The notes: generated by a model not told the origin, from the letters alone. A stretch of DNA of 36,267 nucleotides from Ignavibacteria bacterium (GCA_016873775.1 VGWC01000021.1:1-36267), one strand, 5' to 3'. Shown: positions 6,898-14,479, counted from the first letter of the stretch. Made by a program: numbers and translations.

Positions 6898-8410
6898 ACC
6901 CTTCCAACTCCGGCTGACGATATTTCAACCAAAATTTTTGCAACGCTTTTATTTCGTACGGAAAATCGTAAAGTTGCAATTTGTAGCGGAACGAAGAAAC
7001 TGCGCTGATTATATTGCGTTTGAGCGGCGTGAGTTTTATGTCAGAAAGCGTTGGATGATAACCGTTCAACACCGTTTCAAAGTTTTTTATTTTATCAATC
7101 ATAGAGGGTTTGAGCCAAGGCGTGAGCGGATTTTTTCGTAAGTCAAAATTTTCCCACTGCGGCGAAATCCAATCCTCCAATTTTTCGGGAAAATGAAATC
7201 CCGATTGCTTAACTTCCTCGTAAAGTTCAGAACCTTCCGTCGGCACGGGACTTAAAACATAAATAATAATTTCCGTATCGGGATTGATTTCTTTGATGGT
7301 GCGAATAAAATTGATGTCCTCATCAATTTGTTTGTTCACTTCTTCTTCCGTGTCGGCGGGAGTTCCCAGCACAAACGAATATTCAGGAATAATATCAAAG
7401 CGTTTCATTCGCGCGGCAAACTTTTTTATCTGTGCGCCGGTTTGCGTTCCGCCTTTATCCATTTTTTTCAGAATCGCATCGTTGCCTGTTTCTGCGCCGA
7501 AGAAAATCATTTTACATCCAGATTCGCGCATCGTTGCTAAACTTTCATCGGAATATTTATCGATCGTATCAATGCGTCCTTCGCCCCACCAAATCATTTT
7601 TTCTTTATTGACGAGTTGTGAAAATTCCACCGTGCGTTTTTCCGAAACAAAAAAATTGTTGTCGTGAAACTCAATCGCATTGCCGCCGAATTGTTCTTTC
7701 AAATATTTGATGTCGTTGTAAATTAGTTGCGCGGATTTTCCTTTCCATCGCGCGTTGTAAATCGGGACGACAGCGCAAAATGAACACGTGAACGGACAAC
7801 CGAAACTCGAGTGATATGCAATGGTTTTTGTTCCAAGAAAAGTTTTGCCAAGATACTTTTTGATGTTGTAAAAATTGTTCAACTTTTCGTAGGGCAATGC
7901 GGGAAGAGAATCTTGCTCGTAAATTTCATCTTTCGGTGTGATGACGATTTCATTTCCTTTTTTGAAAATGAGATTGTGCAAATGTTCGTACGGAGTATTG
8001 TTTTCAAACGCATCAATGAGTTCGGGAAAAACTTTATCACCCGGACCATTGATAATAAAATCGACGAAACCGGAATTTAAAACGACGTTTGGTTGATTGC
8101 TCGGAAAATATCCTCCCCATATAATTTTTATATTCGGAAATTTCTCGCGAATAATTTTTGAAAACGGAATCGCTTGTTTGAGTTGCGGTCCCGGCATTGT
8201 TGTGCAACCGAAATATCCGAACTCATTGCTTTCGAGATGAGAAAGAATTTTTGAAAACGCATCGCACTCGAGATTTCCATCAACAATAACCCAATCGTAC
8301 AATCTATCAATCGAAGCCGCAACTTGCAACACGGAATTTGGAATACGCGGTTTGTGTTCTGCTGCGCGCGGATTGAAAAGGAGGATTTTATTTTTTTTGG
8401 GGGATGACAT
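6893..8410 (-). CDS. B12-binding-domain radical SAM protein (BchE/P-methylase class)
   Basis: About 505 aa. The first 170 residues resemble a cobalamin-binding Rossmann domain (FNPRA, then IIWGGYFPSNQPN and FIINGPGDKVFPELI), but the DxHxxG histidine motif is not obvious, as in many of this class. The radical SAM core follows with CPFTCSFC (cysteines near 205, 209 and 212), FHDNNFFV, FFGAETGNDAILKKM and FVLGTPADTEEEV. I start it at the ATG 8408-8410; a TTG two codons earlier is possible. Such enzymes methylate unactivated carbons or rearrange tetrapyrrole and lipid substrates. It heads a three-gene unit near the heme operon, but a tetrapyrrole substrate is only a guess. Confidence 0.88.
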   Translation of the reverse strand: MSSPKKNKILLFNPRAAEHKPRIPNSVLQVAASIDRLYDWVIVDGNLECDAFSKILSHLESNEFGYFGCTTMPGPQLKQAIPFSKIIREKFPNIKIIWGGYFPSNQPNVVLNSGFVDFIINGPGDKVFPELIDAFENNTPYEHLHNLIFKKGNEIVITPKDEIYEQDSLPALPYEKLNNFYNIKKYLGKTFLGTKTIAYHSSFGCPFTCSFCAVVPIYNARWKGKSAQLIYNDIKYLKEQFGGNAIEFHDNNFFVSEKRTVEFSQLVNKEKMIWWGEGRIDTIDKYSDESLATMRESGCKMIFFGAETGNDAILKKMDKGGTQTGAQIKKFAARMKRFDIIPEYSFVLGTPADTEEEVNKQIDEDINFIRTIKEINPDTEIIIYVLSPVPTEGSELYEEVKQSGFHFPEKLEDWISPQWENFDLRKNPLTPWLKPSMIDKIKNFETVLNGYHPTLSDIKLTPLKRNIISAVSSFRYKLQLYDFPYEIKALQKFWLKYRQPELEGF

Positions 8411-8455
8411 CTGCAAAGGAATGAAAGAAAAGAACTAATGAAGAAGAGAAAACTT

Positions 8456-8770
8456 CTAAAGAGTTTTCACTTCTGCAATAGTAATGAAAATGTCAAGTTG
8501 CTCAAACATTTCCTTCAGTTTTTCTTTATAGTTATGAAAAAATTTTCTTACCATTTCGCTTTCCTCTGTAGCAATTTCTATTTTTACTATTTGGTCTTTA
8601 TATTTTACACCTTCATACAACCAAATTCCTTTCATCGGTGCTTTATCCGAACCCATTGTTATTCCTCCAAACACGGCAACGAGGTCTTTTTCAACTTCTT
8701 CAAATTTTTCGATTTATATATTTCTTCCATCATTGTATTGCATTGGAAGATATATCGTGTACAGTTTCAT
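8456..8770 (-). pseudogene. Small unknown gene interrupted by an in-frame TAA
   Basis: Reading from the ATG at 8768-8770 gives MKLYTIYLPMQYNDGRNI, then a TAA at 8714-8716, then IEKFEEVEKDLVAVFGG and on to IFITIAEVKTL with no shift of frame. The two parts read as one protein of about 104 codons: a beta-strand start, an acidic helix, an FGG turn, GIWLYEGVKYKDQIVKIEIA strands and a C-terminal amphipathic helix. The arrangement is reminiscent of small FGG..(T)..GxW proteins such as DUF3574, though I cannot confirm that. One base change (for example TAA from CAA, GAA or AAA) would restore it. It begins 5 bases after the 69-aa gene upstream, so the two form a unit. It is either a recent pseudogene or a sequencing error; readthrough is possible but unsupported. 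Confidence 0.6.
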
Positions 8771-8775
8771 TCAAT

Positions 8776-8985
8776 TTATTTCGAAGCAGCGTACGCACTT
8801 GGAGTTGGAAAATGAATTTGATGCATATCCACTTTTTTAAAAGGAATTTTTTTTCGTTTGAGAATTTGAATCTGTTCTATTGAAACGGAATATATATTTG
8901 AAGGAAAGCACTTTGTCGGACTGTGCGTAAATAAAAGCCACAGTGCTTGAGCGTTATATTCCGGGGGGATTTGAATGTATTCCAT
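8776..8985 (-). CDS. Small protein of unknown function (69 aa)
   Basis: MEYIQIPPEYNAQALWLLF opens a 69-aa protein ending in PTPSAYAASK. I do not recognise it. The order strand-helix (ALWLLFTHSP), strand (NIYSVSIEQIQIL) and helix-strand (KRKKIPFKKVDMHQIHF) looks like a compact alpha/beta domain. It is followed 5 bases later by the stop-interrupted gene at 8456-8770, and codon use and the lack of a better frame argue it is real. Two small adjacent genes suggest a cassette such as a toxin-antitoxin or phage-type pair, but no family motif supports that. Confidence 0.55.
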   Translation of the reverse strand: MEYIQIPPEYNAQALWLLFTHSPTKCFPSNIYSVSIEQIQILKRKKIPFKKVDMHQIHFPTPSAYAASK

Positions 8986-9065
8986 AAAATAAAATGTTAG
9001 TTGAAAGTGTAATTAATTCGTGCAAAAAATACGAGAAAGTGAATGAAACAAAAACTTACTCAATA

Positions 9066-9096
9066 GATGGATACCATTTTCAAAATGATGTCCATC
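9066..9096. terminator. Hairpin after the relic hydrolase 3' end
   Basis: GATGGATACCATTTT and AAAATGATGTCCATC are inverted repeats with three internal mismatches around a single-base loop. The structure starts 3 bases past the stop of the decayed gene copy at 9100-9227. The T-run is on the plus-strand side (CTTTTTAC); on the minus strand TATTGAGTAAGTTTTTG follows more loosely. It may be the former terminator of the minus-strand hydrolase transcript; the whole stretch 8986-9331 otherwise contains only the relic. Confidence 0.45.
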
Positions 9097-9099
9097 TTT

Positions 9100-9227
9100 T
9101 TACTTCAACGCTTTGATTACTGCATCGTGCAACAATGGTCGCACGTCACGGATTTTCAAATTCGCTCTCGTCGGAAAAGTTCTGTTCGTCAAAAAGATGA
9201 CGAATAAATTACTTTCTATACCCATAC
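9100..9227 (-). pseudogene. Relic of the 3' end of the GH3/serine-hydrolase fusion gene
   Basis: The minus strand reads IESNLFVIFLTNRTFPTRAN and on through a segment ending RPLLHDAVIKALK and a TAA at 9100-9102. This matches the last 36 or so residues of the intact fusion protein, which reads NLFVIFLTNRTFPTRAN and ends RPMLHDAVVKSLK. The two DNA segments also look alike. Just upstream an IVW in another frame matches the SIWV of the intact gene, so the relic is frameshifted and then lost. It has no start codon of its own that makes sense. The intact copy ends at 10249, and the alpha/beta hydrolase gene lies between the two copies, which points to an old duplication or insertion. Confidence 0.8.
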
Positions 9228-9331
9228 AATCAAATTGCAGAGAGAATCTTGAAAAGCATTTAACCATCAAACCGATTTGTAGATTTTTTAATCAAAAAAA
9301 ACAAATGATAGATTATATCGTATCATAATTT

Positions 9332-10246
9332 TCACCGTTGTTTTCCATAAAGTTTTTTTGCAACAATTTCCGTTAATTCGTTTATCAATTCTTGTTCGCC
9401 CGGCGTCACGTGCTTGCTTGTATGTCGAATCCACTCTTTCGGTTCTTGTGCATTTCGATACAATGATTCTACAGATGAACGAGGAAAAAACGTATCCGAT
9501 TCTCCGCTAACAAGTAATAACGGACGGGGAGAAAAAAAACTGATGTATTTGTTCGGTTCGAAATCTGAATAGAGCCACATTCCCAACCATCCCGCAAGAA
9601 ACGGAGGAATTGGGATTTGGAGTCGTGTTGCATTCGCGTTGAGAATTTCATACATATCTCCTCCCGCCTGAATCACCACAAGTCGTTTCACGCGTTGGTC
9701 AAGCACAGAAACAGGAACTCCTGTGAACACGCCGAAACTAACTGCTGCCAGCGTTATATCATTAGTATCAACGAGTGGATGACGGGCGAGGTAATCCATA
9801 CAAAGCAGAAGGCGGGGAATGGTGCTGTGTGCATTTTCTTTCATCGCAAACGGTGTCGAAAAAAGTTTGGTGCCGGAAAAATCCCACGGTGCGATTGCAG
9901 GATAATCAATTGCAGCAACGATAACACTATCGAATCCTTCAATCATTTTCACGACCTCTTTTCCTGTTTCGATACCTACCACAAGAAATGCAAGCGGAAA
10001 TTTTCTTGATGAAGTTTTTGGTGTGCGAATTCTTCCCGTAATGGTATCTCTGCTCGTGCTTTCCAAAGTAAATGTCTCGATGATTGTCGTTTCAGTTTCT
10101 TCGAAAAGAGAAATAGTGATGCGAGAAAGTGAATCTCGTTGGTGCAGATATTGATTGAGAAATGAAGGGAGTTGCGTAAAAACGGGTTTCACAACGAGAA
10201 GAAGTAAACAAAAAATTTTAAATGATGGAATAGAAAATAAACTCAT
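9332..10246 (-). CDS. Secreted alpha/beta hydrolase
   Basis: A 304-aa protein with a signal peptide (FKIFCLLLLVVKPVFTQ, cleavage near residue 25). The nucleophile elbow is AAVSFGVF, a variant of GxSxG with alanine first. The acid is likely in LLLVSGESDTFFP and the histidine in HTSKHVTPGE, giving a plausible Ser-Asp-His triad on a dienelactone-hydrolase or esterase-like fold. It starts 2 bases past the stop of the GH3/hydrolase fusion, so it is co-transcribed. Substrate unknown; in this company an esterase or amidase acting on cell-wall material or exported compounds is conceivable. It is flanked by the real and relic ends of the neighbouring gene. Confidence 0.78.
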   Translation of the reverse strand: MSLFSIPSFKIFCLLLLVVKPVFTQLPSFLNQYLHQRDSLSRITISLFEETETTIIETFTLESTSRDTITGRIRTPKTSSRKFPLAFLVVGIETGKEVVKMIEGFDSVIVAAIDYPAIAPWDFSGTKLFSTPFAMKENAHSTIPRLLLCMDYLARHPLVDTNDITLAAVSFGVFTGVPVSVLDQRVKRLVVIQAGGDMYEILNANATRLQIPIPPFLAGWLGMWLYSDFEPNKYISFFSPRPLLLVSGESDTFFPRSSVESLYRNAQEPKEWIRHTSKHVTPGEQELINELTEIVAKKLYGKQR

Positions 10247-10248
10247 TA

Positions 10249-13200
10249 CTATTTGAGACTTTTTACTACTGCATCGTGTAACATCGGGCGAACGTTTCTG
10301 ATTTTTGTATTTGCGCGTGTCGGAAAAGTTCTATTTGTTAAAAAAATCACGAACAAATTTCTTTCTTTATCAACCCAAATTGATGTTCCGGTAAATCCTG
10401 TATGTCCGAAAGAATTTTGCGAAAACAAATTTCCTGCTGTGCTGTAACCGTTCGCTGTTTTCAAATCCCAACCAAGCGCACGATTTGATTTTTCGTTTTG
10501 TTTTGAAGTAAATAAATCAATCGTTTCTTTTTTGAAATATTGTTTGCCGGCGTATGTTCCGCCGTTTAAAATCATTTGCATAAAAATTGCCAAATCATTT
10601 GCAGTAGAAAATAATCCCGCGTGTCCGGCAACTCCGCCGAGCATTGCAGAAGTTTCATCGTGAACACTTCCTTGCACGGTTTTCAATCGCCACGTTGTAT
10701 CAATTTCTGTCGGCGCGCAATTTTCAGAATCGTATTTCGATGGAGTGAAAAATGTACGCTTCATTCGTAACGGTTCAAAGAAATTTTCTTTGCAAAATTT
10801 GTCGAATTTTTTTCCAGAAATCGTTTCAACGATTTTTCCGAGCGTAATAAAATTGAAATCACTGTATAACGTTGAATCTCCCGGATTGAAAAACAATTCG
10901 CTTGCATAAATCGAATCAAGAACTTCACTTGCTTTCATTTGCGGATTCATTTTGTAAAACTGTTTGAACGCAGGCAATCCACTATTGTGTAAAAGCAAAT
11001 TGCGAATCGTGATGTTGCTTTTTTCATTCAGAGCAAATTGCGGAATAAATTTTATCACTGAATCATCGAGCGAAATTTTTTTCTCTTCGTATAATTTCAT
11101 AATTGCAGAAGTTGTAGCAATTACTTTCGTGAGCGACGCCAAATCGAAAAGTGTACTAGAATTTGTTTGCGCAGAATTTCTTTCATACGTCAATCGTCCG
11201 TACGAATTTTGTTTCACGACAATTCCATTTTTTACAACCACAATTTGTGCAGCAGGAAATGCAGAATCACGAATCGCATGAACAATCACCGAATCAACTT
11301 CATACAATTTTTCTTTGTTGAAATTTGCGGCAAGCGGAACATCTTTTCGCAATGTTGTTTGTGGAATTTGTAATCCTTCGCCGTACGCAAATGTTTTTGG
11401 AATTGTTACGGGAAGTTTTCCGCTTACTTCACTTTCGCCAAATAAAACTTCAACAGCAGATTCAATTGATGGCTCAACATCGGAATATGTTGCGATGAGA
11501 ACGATTGCTTTGTTGAGTTTTGAAAACACATACGGATTGCCGAAAGAAATCATCGCCATCGGTTTTTCACTCACGGAAATTTTTTTCAACGCATCGAAAA
11601 CTTCTTTCGTCATTCCAAACGTTTCGGAATTATTCGGTCGCAAAAACATTGGGCAAATTATCGCATCGTATTTTTTCACTTTATCAAACACATCATCAAT
11701 ATCTTCTTTGCTCGTGCGCGAATCGAACAAAACGGTTGTAACATTGTTCGCTCGCTTTTTTAACACTTCCGTGAAATACACATCGTAACGTTCTGTTGCT
11801 AATCTTCGCGTCGGACGATGAACATCAATTCTATAATCATCATTTGTTGCAACGCAAAGATTCAAAATTTTTTTATCACGAAATTGTTCAAACGGAAGAA
11901 GCGAATCGTTTTTCAACACCGTAATACTTTTTCGCGCAATTGTTTTCGCAACGAATTGATGTTCCATTGTATTAACTTTTTCCCGAATCGAATCAATGTT
12001 CGTCAGTTTATTTTTGTGCAATCCGAGTTGTTCTTTCAGTTTCAAAATTTTCAACACCGTTTGATTGATACGCGCTTCGGAAATTCTTCCAATGTTCACT
12101 GCATACAGAACAGAATCAATTGCAACGTCATCATCAACAGGACCAAGCAAAATATCGCTTCCCGTTTCTATTGCACGAATTGCAATTTCTCCATCGGAAA
12201 AATTTTTTCTGATTCCCTGCATTTCCAAACCATCGGTAATCACCAATCCGTTGAAGTGCAATTTATTTACAAGAAGATTTTCGATGACGTTGGAAGAAAG
12301 AGACGCGGGAATTTTTTTATCTGATTCAAGCGAAGGAATTGCAAGATGCGCAATCATCATTGATTTTACGCCGCTCGCAATAGCATTTTCAAACGGAACG
12401 AGTTCGAGCGAATCCAAACGCTGCAACGAAAATTTCAACAACGGCAAATCGCTGTGAGAATCAACATCCGTATCGCCGTGTCCGGGAAAATGTTTTGCGG
12501 TTGCAATAATTCCGTTGTCTTGCATTCCGCGAATCATCGCCGAACTCATTTGCGAAACGAGTTGCGGCGTTTCACCGAACGAACGATAATTGATGACAGG
12601 ATTGAACGGATTGTTGTTCACATCAACGACCGGAGAAAAATTCATTTGCACACCAATAGCACGCGATTCTTCTGCAATAATTTTTCCCATTGCATATGCA
12701 AGCGAAGTATCACGCGTTGCACCAAGCGCCATCAAATGCGGAAAAGAAGTTCCGCGCCGAATGCGCATCGAAAGTCCCGTTTCAAAATCTGCGGCAACGA
12801 GAAGCGGAACATTTGCTTCTTTTTGCAAATCGTTGAGCAACGTTGCAACTTCGAGCAAATCACTTTGGAAAATTGCGATGCTTCCAATTTTTCTGTCGCG
12901 CACTAAATGCAAAAGCCGTTCGTATTCATTCGTTCCTTTTGCATAATAATACGCATACACTTTTGGCATTACGAGTTGTGCAACTTTTTCTTCGAGTGTG
13001 AGTTTTTGTAAAACAGAATCGCTCCAAGATTGTTGAGCATGGAGCGGAGAGCATAGAGCAAAGAGCAGAGAGCATAGAGCAAGGAGCGTGGAGCGTGGAG
13101 CAAATCCACTGAACATTTGGCGAATAGAGAATAACAAATGATGACTTAAAGATGTGACATAAAGATTTTTCATCTGCGGCAATTTGCGAAGTCTGCGGGA

Positions 13201-13320
13201 AATAGTTTCCCGCAAATCTCGCTGATGTACGCAGAGAGCCAATAGCAAAGAACCAATAGCCAACAGCAATTTTATTGTTCGTAATTCGTAATTGGTAATT
13301 CGTAATTGGAAATTTGTCAT
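10249..13320 (-). CDS. GH3 beta-N-acetylglucosaminidase fused to beta-lactamase-fold serine hydrolase
   Basis: The frame is 1023 aa. A NagZ-type GH3 domain (about 105-435) has KHFPGHGDT (276-284), the NagZ catalytic Asp/His loop, and the nucleophile in VITDGLEM (D363). A GH3 C-terminal sandwich domain (about 460-640) follows. The last 350 residues are a class-C-like serine hydrolase with SLTK (S729, K732), YSD (819-821) and GHTG near 975. In Bacillus, NagZ and the serine hydrolase AmiE act in sequence to free GlcNAc and MurNAc from muropeptides; here both are one polypeptide, an arrangement known in Bacteroidota. The N-terminus is peculiar: much of the first 96 codons is repeat DNA. Starts at 13320, 13173 (M50) or 13116 (M69) are possible; from M69 the segment TLLALCSLLFALC then HAQQ is a good signal peptide. 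The ATG at 13318 is 1 base after the kinase stop. Confidence 0.9.
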   Translation of the reverse strand: MTNFQLRITNYELRTIKLLLAIGSLLLALCVHQRDLRETISRRLRKLPQMKNLYVTSLSHHLLFSIRQMFSGFAPRSTLLALCSLLFALCSPLHAQQSWSDSVLQKLTLEEKVAQLVMPKVYAYYYAKGTNEYERLLHLVRDRKIGSIAIFQSDLLEVATLLNDLQKEANVPLLVAADFETGLSMRIRRGTSFPHLMALGATRDTSLAYAMGKIIAEESRAIGVQMNFSPVVDVNNNPFNPVINYRSFGETPQLVSQMSSAMIRGMQDNGIIATAKHFPGHGDTDVDSHSDLPLLKFSLQRLDSLELVPFENAIASGVKSMMIAHLAIPSLESDKKIPASLSSNVIENLLVNKLHFNGLVITDGLEMQGIRKNFSDGEIAIRAIETGSDILLGPVDDDVAIDSVLYAVNIGRISEARINQTVLKILKLKEQLGLHKNKLTNIDSIREKVNTMEHQFVAKTIARKSITVLKNDSLLPFEQFRDKKILNLCVATNDDYRIDVHRPTRRLATERYDVYFTEVLKKRANNVTTVLFDSRTSKEDIDDVFDKVKKYDAIICPMFLRPNNSETFGMTKEVFDALKKISVSEKPMAMISFGNPYVFSKLNKAIVLIATYSDVEPSIESAVEVLFGESEVSGKLPVTIPKTFAYGEGLQIPQTTLRKDVPLAANFNKEKLYEVDSVIVHAIRDSAFPAAQIVVVKNGIVVKQNSYGRLTYERNSAQTNSSTLFDLASLTKVIATTSAIMKLYEEKKISLDDSVIKFIPQFALNEKSNITIRNLLLHNSGLPAFKQFYKMNPQMKASEVLDSIYASELFFNPGDSTLYSDFNFITLGKIVETISGKKFDKFCKENFFEPLRMKRTFFTPSKYDSENCAPTEIDTTWRLKTVQGSVHDETSAMLGGVAGHAGLFSTANDLAIFMQMILNGGTYAGKQYFKKETIDLFTSKQNEKSNRALGWDLKTANGYSTAGNLFSQNSFGHTGFTGTSIWVDKERNLFVIFLTNRTFPTRANTKIRNVRPMLHDAVVKSLK
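13035..13104. repeat. Ten-unit GAGCNNN heptanucleotide array inside a coding signal peptide
   Basis: Ten consecutive 7-base units all begin GAGC: GAGCATG, GAGCGGA, GAGCATA, GAGCAAA, GAGCAGA, GAGCATA, GAGCAAG, GAGCGTG, GAGCGTG, GAGCAAA. Read on the minus strand they encode the leucine-rich hydrophobic core of the fusion protein's signal peptide, with a seven-residue period (STLLALC, SLLFALC). Confidence 0.9.
13173..13235. repeat. Palindromic repeat element inside the fusion gene's 5' end
   Basis: The inner arms TGCGGGAAA and TTTCCCGCA (13194-13202, 13206-13214) flank a TAG loop, and outer arms TCTGCG (13173) and CGCAGA (13230) bracket the element, with partial pairing between. Elements built from TCTGCG/GCGGGAAA words are, to my recollection, common interspersed repeats in several phyla; this copy is out of place in being coding. 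Confidence 0.7.
13237..13271. repeat. Five-unit heptanucleotide array
   Basis: AGCCAAT, AGCAAAG, AACCAAT, AGCCAAC and AGCAATT follow at exact 7-base spacing, two bases after the palindromic element. They lie inside the frame of the fusion gene and encode the segment LLLAIGSLLLALC. Confidence 0.7.
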
Positions 13321-13321
13321 T
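13280..13321. repeat. Heptanucleotide array over the fusion gene's first start codon
   Basis: CGTAATT, CGTAATT, GGTAATT, CGTAATT, GGAAATT, TGTCATT run in register and include the ATG at 13318-13320, so the first residues MTNFQLRITNYELR are repeat-encoded. The array ends one base before the kinase stop codon. Confidence 0.8.
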
Positions 13322-14266
13322 TTACTTTTTCATTGAAATGAGAATCGCTCCGTGCGTTGCGGGAAATTTTGGTTTGCGTATTTCGAGTTGTGGAAAATAG
13401 TGTTTGATTTTTTCTTTGAGCATTTGTGAATAAAAATTTTCGTTTTCTAATAATCCACCGAGCAAAACAAGTGGAAGTTTTTCTGCATTGTGAAAATTAT
13501 TGAACATCAAATGAAGTTGTTGCAGTAATTCATTGCAATGAAATTCTACAACAAACAAACTTTGAAAATCTTTTTCCTTCGCGAGTTGGATTACGATTGG
13601 CGCGAACGAAGCAAGAACAGTATTCGTATTTGAAATTTTTGACGGAAGTTCAACAACTGATTTTACGTTGAAGAATGATAACGCCGCATTCGTAAGTTCT
13701 GTTGGTTTAATTTTTCTATCGAAGGATTTTACAACTTCCTTCAACGCATCACGTGCAATTGCAAAACCGCTTCCTTCATCGCCGATAATTTTTCCCCAAC
13801 CGCCGATGCGAAAGATTTGCGATGTTGGATTTGGGTTTTGAGAATCGTAATTCTTCCCAAATAATATAGAACCAGTTCCGGCAATCAAAACAATTCCGCT
13901 TTCATTGCCGAGCGCGGCTTCTACTGCAATTTCTGCATCGCTTGTTACTTTGATTTTTGCAGAAGTATTTCTTCGTAAAATTTTTCGCAATTCTTTTTTT
14001 AAGCGAAGTTGGTTTTGTTTGTTTCCTCCGCCAGCAGTTCCGATTGCAATGGAAGAAATTTCTTTCAACGGGCATTTTGCTTTTTTACTACAATCGGAAA
14101 TTAAATTCAAAATTACTTTTGTTGCTTGCTCAAATCCGACAACATTCGGATTTGTTGCCTTTCCTTTTGTTTGCGAAAATATTTTTCCGTTTTCATTGCA
14201 TAAGATTGCGGTAGATTTTGTTCCTCCGCCTTCGATGCCGATGAAATATTTTTTTCTTGAACTCAT
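13322..14266 (-). CDS. BadF/BadG-type ATPase, probable GlcNAc or MurNAc kinase
   Basis: A 314-aa ASKHA-fold protein. The first phosphate loop is GIEGGGTKSTAIL (about 9-21), the second GTAGGG, the adenosine loop IAGTGSILFG and the conserved GGWGKIIGDEGSGFAIARDAL. This set is typical of N-acetylglucosamine kinases of the BadF/BadG/BcrA/BcrD family, which includes the MurNAc/GlcNAc kinase MurK. It is the first gene of the minus-strand group and is followed, 1 base later, by the NagZ/AmiE-like fusion whose products would be its sugars. That context supports a recycling role. A benzoyl-CoA-type activator is less likely since the cysteine cluster of those proteins is missing. Confidence 0.85.
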   Translation of the reverse strand: MSSRKKYFIGIEGGGTKSTAILCNENGKIFSQTKGKATNPNVVGFEQATKVILNLISDCSKKAKCPLKEISSIAIGTAGGGNKQNQLRLKKELRKILRRNTSAKIKVTSDAEIAVEAALGNESGIVLIAGTGSILFGKNYDSQNPNPTSQIFRIGGWGKIIGDEGSGFAIARDALKEVVKSFDRKIKPTELTNAALSFFNVKSVVELPSKISNTNTVLASFAPIVIQLAKEKDFQSLFVVEFHCNELLQQLHLMFNNFHNAEKLPLVLLGGLLENENFYSQMLKEKIKHYFPQLEIRKPKFPATHGAILISMKK

Positions 14267-14383
14267 AAAATTTTGTAAAACTTATTGAAATCACTGAAAA
14301 AGGAAAAATACTCGTGAAGATTCCATGTAGTTATGATGAATTGAACGAAAGAAAACCTTGAAAATGCAAACATTACTTTTCCC

Positions 14384-14438
14384 TTTTTTTTAAAAAAAAT
14401 CGCAATTTATTTGTTCCGCTTTCCAAAAACATTATATT
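14384..14438 (+). promoter_or_regulatory. Candidate promoter with A/T tract for the DHS-like gene
   Basis: An eight-T/eight-A tract (14384-14399) is followed by TTGTTC (14411-14416), a 16-base spacer and TATATT (14433-14438). This is a reasonable sigma70-type arrangement with an A/T-rich upstream element, giving a start of transcription near 14446 and a leader of about 35 bases to the TTG at 14480. The 213-base gap to the divergent kinase gene holds nothing else I can identify. Confidence 0.4.
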
Positions 14439-14479
14439 TAACTTGTTTTTTAGAGAAAATAAAGGCAAGAAACTTTACT

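Noticed and set aside
10253-10447. Plus-strand frames at 9113 and 10253 that resemble each other
   Set aside because: Their likeness is only the antisense image of the duplicated 3' end of the minus-strand hydrolase gene.
11818-12324. Long plus-strand open frame (168 codons) within the fusion gene
   Set aside because: It is the antisense shadow of a clear GH3 coding region, has a basic Asn/Phe-rich composition and no family features.
13035-13321. Regular repeats that might be taken for a CRISPR array
   Set aside because: Units are 7 bases and contiguous, without unique spacers, and no cas gene is present.
14411-14479. Earlier TTG start for the DHS-like gene
   Set aside because: It overlaps the best -35 box and the added residues do not belong to the family N-terminus; the TTG at 14480 fits better.
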